Source of the DNA: Stephanodiscus triporus
Taxonomy: Eukaryota; Bacillariophyta; Thalassiosirophyceae; Thalassiosirales; Thalassiosiraceae
NCBI GenBank assembly: GCA_036939755.1
Contig: JALLAZ010001048.1
Location: forward strand, 1-10,511
DNA: 10,511 nucleotides
Direction: 5' to 3'
The notes below the pieces were generated by a model, which was not told where the DNA came from, did no database searches, and saw nothing but the letters and a program-made list of their open reading frames with translations. Position 1 is the stretch's first letter; every line of letters begins with the position of its first letter. A program made the translations under genes and the position numbers. This document shows, in pieces, positions 7,051 through 10,511 of this stretch.

Positions 7051-7111
7051 GTTTTAAAATTTCGCCTTCTTACCATCATACGATATTTTTACTTAAGTAT
7101 TCCCACAGAGT
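7051..7111 (+). repeat. AT-rich interspersed repeat, copy 2 (left part, split by a MITE)
   Basis: It contains TTTTAAAATTTCGCCTTCTT, then GATATTTTTACTTAAG, then TATTCCCACAGAGT ending at 7111. The repeat resumes at 7557-7561 (AAATT) after the 442-bp element. It includes an intact AAG-TA-TTCCC junction (7095-7104), the site at which the large transposon entered copy 1. Confidence 0.8.
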
Positions 7112-7553
7112 GGGTGGCTGTCAAAATTTGCTTAAATCATTTAGACCAGATTTAGACCGGAATAAATTGGGTCTAAACCTGGTCTAACTATAAAATAATT
7201 TTTTTTCGGGGTGTCCAGACACCCGAATAAAATTTAGACCAGAATAAATATTTAGACTAGTCAATTTTATGTCGGGATCCTTTTGACAATCATCATCGTA
7301 TTAATCCATACGTATGTAGAAAAGAGAAAATCCTGTTTTGGCGAAAGCGGTACTGATTTGAATTTGGTACCGTTGGTCAAGAGAGGAATCTATCTAGTAT
7401 ATTGATTCCAGATGTAGTAAAATATTTTGGCCTTGAGAAAGAGAAAAGGCGATAATGATTCCAAAACATGTCCAGACGTTCAGGCCAGAAATTATTTAGA
7501 CCAAATTCTAAATTTCGCATGGCTTAAATTTAAGCAAATTTTGACAGCCACCC
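7112..7553. mobile_element. 442-bp non-autonomous TIR element (MITE), 3-bp AGT target duplication
   Basis: The element has perfect 26-bp terminal inverted repeats at 7112-7137 and 7528-7553, starting GGGTGGCTGTCAAAATTTGC. It is flanked by AGT at 7109-7111 and 7554-7556. The paralogous unfilled sequence at 6978-6989 has a single AGT between the same flanks (CACAG and AAATT). No ORF of note lies inside. The subterminal parts carry at least six TTTAGACC-like copies in both orientations (for example near 7140, 7151, 7170, 7234, 7250 and 7496), and a hairpin lies at 7205-7227 (TTCGGGGTGTC, CA, GACACCCGAA). A 3-bp duplication with GGG-starting TIRs suggests PIF/Harbinger-type mobilisation, although AGT is not the usual TWA target. 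Confidence 0.85.
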
Positions 7554-7556
7554 AGT

Positions 7557-7588
7557 AAATTGGTTTAAAATTTTCGCCTTCTTTTTAC
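7557..7588 (+). repeat. AT-rich repeat: end of copy 2 and start of copy 3
   Basis: AAATT (7557-7561) completes copy 2. Immediately after it, GTTTAAAATTTTCGCCTTCT at 7563-7582 starts a third, more diverged copy of the TTTTAAAATTTCGCCTTCTT motif. The third copy fades after TTTTTACC near 7590. Confidence 0.6.
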
Positions 7589-7603
7589 CTATGACAGAAC
7601 TAG

Positions 7604-8182
7604 CTATTCACGTACGTAGGAGATTACGTTCTACTGGAGTTGAGGGATATTAGCGTGATCTTAGTCAGAAATGTGACTGAGGTACCAATCTACTTGCACA
7701 CCCACTATAGCAAGTGGCAGCAGAATCAAATAGTTCATGATGCGGTGGCCAAAGCAGCGCCGGACGAGGCAAGGCTGCGTGAGCTAAATGCTGCAACATT
7801 TGGCTTATACTTACAACCTAGTACCACCACCCAACTTGCAATGATGGGAGTAACACTGCCACCAACCATGCAACAGCCGCCATGCACATTGTTGCAGCTT
7901 GCGGAAGGTGCTGTTGTTGTTGGAGGGACTATGGTTGGTGGAGCGCCACCAACTAGGGGGGATGGAACCCCATTAAACGTTGTAGAGGCAAGCAAGGACA
8001 AGATTGGAAGAGTTCGTTGTCGGCACTGCAAATACTGCACACAACACGGAAAAAGCTTTGAGGAGGCTACTAATTGCCCAGGGAGAGGTGGGACTGCAAT
8101 GTGCACAGGCGGACAGGATGGTCAGTCACTGGAGTGCATAATTTGCAATAGCAATATCAAATGCAATGCAAGACATCGATAA
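7604..8182 (+). CDS. 5'-truncated hypothetical protein with Cys-rich C-terminus
   Basis: The frame is open from a TAG at 7601-7603 to a TAA at 8180-8182, about 192 codons. Its first in-frame ATG is only at 7841, deep in the frame, so either the 5' part is missing or this is an exon. CTATTCACGTACGTAG at 7604-7619 could be a 3' splice site. Residues before 7841 look like genuine protein (HYSKWQQNQIVHDAVAKAAPDEARLRELNAATFGLYL). A Pro/Thr/Gly-rich linker follows, then RVRCRHCKYCTQHG at about 8007-8048, NCPGRGGTAMC and ECIICNSNIKC. Three CxxC/CxxH-like pairs suggest a zinc-binding knuckle, a feature common at the ends of mobile-element proteins. I do not recognise the family. The stop lies 5 bp before a probable LTR, so the C-terminus may be native or set by the insertion. 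Confidence 0.45.
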   Translation, partial: LFTYVGDYVLLELRDISVILVRNVTEVPIYLHTHYSKWQQNQIVHDAVAKAAPDEARLRELNAATFGLYLQPSTTTQLAMMGVTLPPTMQQPPCTLLQLAEGAVVVGGTMVGGAPPTRGDGTPLNVVEASKDKIGRVRCRHCKYCTQHGKSFEEATNCPGRGGTAMCTGGQDGQSLECIICNSNIKCNARHR

Positions 8183-8187
8183 AGGGG

Positions 8188-8428
8188 TGTAACAAGTTGC
8201 TACTAGTATTACTGTCAAGTTGGTACACTAAATAATGAGAGTCTTTTACTCTCATACTTTCGATGTCCCGAGATGTATGCGACGTGCATGTGTCGCCAAA
8301 GTATTAGTGGTGGCAAGTTACTTGCCGCCATCTAATATGTGCCAGAAAGGCAAAATCTAAATAGCAGTAATGGGCCTACATGGGAATTCCATGTCCCGGT
8401 AGTAGACCTCCAAAGGATGTCTAGCACA
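8188..8428 (-). repeat. Probable Copia 3' LTR (241 bp)
   Basis: Read on the minus strand it starts TGTGCTAGACATCC (from 8428) and ends CTTGTTACA (at 8188), giving TGT...ACA ends. It lies directly after a purine run and downstream of the minus-strand Copia RNase H. Two stem-loops sit inside: 8235-8255 (ATGAGAGT, 5-base loop, ACTCTCAT) and 8308-8330 (TGGTGGCAAGT, 1-base loop, ACTTGCCGCCA, one G-T type mismatch). The second is extended by ATTAG/CTAAT arms. The matching 5' LTR would lie beyond 10511, so the call rests on position, ends and the purine tract. The 5 bp outside (8183-8187, AGGGG) are the candidate target duplication. Confidence 0.6.
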
Positions 8429-8437
8429 CCCTTTCAT
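8429..8437 (-). promoter_or_regulatory. Candidate polypurine tract
   Basis: The minus strand reads ATGAAAGGG immediately upstream of the LTR start TGTGCTAG. A short purine-rich run abutting the 3' LTR is the normal plus-strand priming site of LTR retrotransposons. Confidence 0.45.
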
Positions 8438-8470
8438 AACTGCTGTGTTGCTATGTATTATGTAGAATGC

Positions 8471-10284
8471 TCACGCCGCTGTGGCTGCGAAGTTGTAGTT
8501 TAGTAGCGGCATGGGTTTGCGTTGTTTTGACGCCCGCAAAGCGGTGATTACGCTTTGTGGTGTAAGGATTTTGGTGCGTTGTTCGACGTGGTGGGCGGCA
8601 CAGTGATGTTTGGTTCAATAATCAGCCAAGTTCAATTTGCCGGGCCGCCAGAAGAAACGAAACTGGTTTTGCGCTTCTTGGCATCTGAGCCAGTGAAAGC
8701 GCATGTCCATAGCTTTTGTGCACCCCGGTTGGATGTTGCTTTTTACCACGCCGAGTGCCATGCTGTTGTTGGTTTGCATCGGCGTGGGTGGTTGTGGGTG
8801 TCCCATTTTATCAAGGGGCCCAGAGTTGGCGTAGGGGCACTGCCTCACGCGCATTAATGTAGAGCGTGCCAAGTTCTCCTTCAGCCGCAGATGACATTAC
8901 CGCTTTTATGAGTTGGGCGATGTTGAGTACAGCGCCATTGTTTGCTGGATCTTTGGTGTTGGCAGACATGAAAAAGTGGCCGCCGACGTGACTTCGCGCT
9001 TTTGGCTTGCTCAAGTATGATGCGTCGCTGTGGACGACAAGTATCATGCCGCTCGCGTGTTAGGTAATGATGGCATCTTGATGTGTGGCCGCATAATCCA
9101 AGAAAAATTTGATGTTGCTCATTACTTCTTTGGTTGGTTCAGCTTGCGTCGATGCAATTTAGCTGAGTGTTATTAACATGGTGGAGTCCACCGCTCGGGC
9201 GTAGTACAGAAAGGTGCCAATTACATGTTAGATATACTTTTCTCTTCTTTGGACAGGTGTCTTGATGTGTCCTCTGCTTTGGCATACTGGATGGTAGCCC
9301 CATACGAAGGAACTGTGTGTCGGTGTGGTTGATGCTGGGGTTCTTTTGGGATCTTGTGTCCGAATCGGGCTAATGCTTTCTCGACATAACCAAGCATCGA
9401 CAGATGTACTTCTCTTTTCTTGTAGTCCCAGTCAAGCGTAATGCCTGTGTAGCGCGTTCCTTCCCAGTCTTTTTCAATCTCATAATCTTGCCTGAGCACT
9501 TGTAGTAAGTGGTGGACATGTTCCGCATCGGTGTATTTAACGCCAAAGTCATCCACGACCAATGTGAAACTAATAGGGCGCCATTCGTGTTTCCAATACC
9601 CCGGTGTGATTTTGGATTGTGTGTAGCCCCCTGTTAGGAGTCGTTTTTTGAGGAGTTCCTGTGCAATGATACCTGCCTGTGGTAGTCCATACATACCACA
9701 ACGGACTTCGCAGTGCACCACATTGCTGCTTGTATCCACCTTGTTCTTGAGATTGTATTCTTCAATGATGTCATTGGGGAATAGTTCTAATTTCATGCAG
9801 AAATACTCATAGCGTGTCATGGGTGTTTTCAAGTGGAAATCCTTGATATCAATTGACATGAATTTTGCATTGGGTGTGGATATAATACTGTTGAGGAGCA
9901 TTTTGACCGTTAGTAGATCTGCAGTGGGAGTGCCACAGTCTCCTGGGTAGTTAATAAGATTTCCTCCCATTATGATTCTTGTGCGGTACTTGTCTTTCTT
10001 GCTCTCTTGGTAGCAGTCACATACTATCCTGCCGTAAGTGACGTTGATGTCACCTCGGCATTCCGTTGGGATTTCGTGCTTGTTGATAAAAAAGATGGTT
10101 TCCGTTGTTGTGGCTAGGCGCCTGACTTCTTTCCCAAAAACTGGCTCCATGTGGCTTTGTACTTAGGGTGTTTGGTGAGATGACGGTACTCAAGAAGATC
10201 ACCAGTGTCATCGTCCAGGACTGCGTAGGCAAAGTCGCATAGGAGCTGTAGTGGGTACTTGCGCGATGCTGCTTGGGCTGGTGT
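8471..10284 (-). pseudogene. Ty1/Copia polyprotein (RT and RNase H), second lineage, broken
   Basis: From high to low coordinates, 10284 to about 10143 reads TPAQAASRKYPLQLL and LEYRHLTKHPKYKATW, then changes frame. 10150-9221 is a 309-codon RT frame: FFINKHEIP, TYGRIVCD, GDCGTPTADLLTVK, MSIDIKDFHL with a catalytic Asp, GMYGLPQAG and LVVDDFG with the active-site VVDD at 9548-9559. A frameshift near 9228 leads to GTFLYYARAVDSTM, two in-frame stops, and then RNase H from 9047 (VVHSDASY, GGHFFMSA, SSAAEGELG). A frame change near 8815 leads to GHPQPPTP and MDMRFHWLRCQEAQ, then a TGA at 8615-8617 inside ADY*TKHH, and finally LTPQSVITALRAS to the end at 8471. TNNS replaces the TDNS expected in RNase H (Asn at 8768-8770). 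Gag, protease and integrase are not in the window. This lineage differs from the plus-strand Copia remnant. Confidence 0.9.
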
Positions 10285-10511
10285 GAATCAATACAATACC
10301 CTCTCTTCGCTTCATCATCGTGTTAATATAATTAATTTTCTACATTGTGAAATAGCTAAACAAGAATAACAACTATGAGAGAGAGATCATTTTTGACTTT
10401 CCATCTAGTGTTCAGTGTCCCAATCGGCTGCTGTGGTGTGCATAATTTCATGTGTATCCGTCCCCCAAATTTCCGCCGCCGTGCCGCGCATGAAGTGTGT
10501 TGGCTGACGTT
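10285..10511. other. Unassigned sequence upstream of the minus-strand Copia fragment
   Basis: The Copia frame ends at a stop (10288-10290). The next bases (about 10315-10380) are AT-rich and non-coding in character. One minus frame from the window edge to about 10405 is open and includes FMRGTAAEIWGTDTHEI, but I recognise no integrase motif. It could be Copia linker, an intervening insertion, or host DNA. Confidence 0.4.

Noticed and set aside
6684..7155. Plus-strand ORFs of 78 and 87 codons
   Set aside because: They lie in the transposon leader and in the AT-rich repeat, cross the TIR boundary and lack recognisable motifs.
3829..7630. Similarity between the TACGTAGTCCTACGTA palindrome at 3830 and GTACGTAGGAGATTACGT at about 7612
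   Set aside because: Both are short and self-complementary, so an apparent match in either orientation is expected by chance.
7735..8106. Minus-strand ORF opposite the Cys-rich gene
   Set aside because: It is an open shadow frame. The plus frame has clustered CxxC motifs and a longer open span.
8235..8330. Rho-independent-style terminators
   Set aside because: The hairpins lack a following U-run, and the genome is eukaryotic. They are better described as palindromes within an LTR.

Overview
The window looks like nuclear DNA from a unicellular eukaryotic alga, most likely a diatom. The basis is family resemblance recalled from memory: two Ty1/Copia polyprotein lineages and a DDE transposase of types common in diatom genomes. 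No search was run. There are no bacterial operons, no rRNA or tRNA gene that I can see, and no CRISPR array. Almost everything recognisable is mobile DNA or its wreckage, so this is a nested-transposon region.

Left part (1-3602). A short degraded minus-strand fragment (189-530) resembles an Fe/2-oxoglutarate oxygenase or cupin-type domain, but weakly. A decayed plus-strand Copia polyprotein follows (about 601-2126), with stops, frameshifts and a deletion inside the reverse transcriptase. It abuts the 3' end of a minus-strand gene (3602 down to about 2229). That gene encodes a Ser/Lys-rich protein built from three kinds of internal repeat, and a 1-bp deletion visible from its own repeat copies breaks the frame.

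Middle part (3738-7588). A short AT-rich repeat is present in three direct copies. A roughly 3.2-kb TIR transposon (about 3783-6970) sits in copy 1. Its pogo/jerky-like DDE transposase is frameshifted by a 7-bp tandem duplication and has Asn at the presumed first catalytic Asp. Copy 2 is split by a 442-bp non-autonomous element (7112-7553) with perfect 26-bp TIRs and a 3-bp AGT target duplication. The paralogous copies serve as empty-site references for both insertions.

Right part (7604-10511). A 5'-truncated plus-strand ORF with a Cys-rich C-terminus ends 5 bp before a probable 241-bp Copia LTR (8188-8428). Next come a polypurine tract and a minus-strand Copia of a different lineage (8471-10284), with RT and RNase H but several stops and frameshifts. 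The last 227 bases hold nothing I recognise.

The genes do not form a pathway. The coherent story is sequential insertion: a host repeat array and a repeat-protein gene were hit by at least four unrelated mobile elements, all of which now look inactive.
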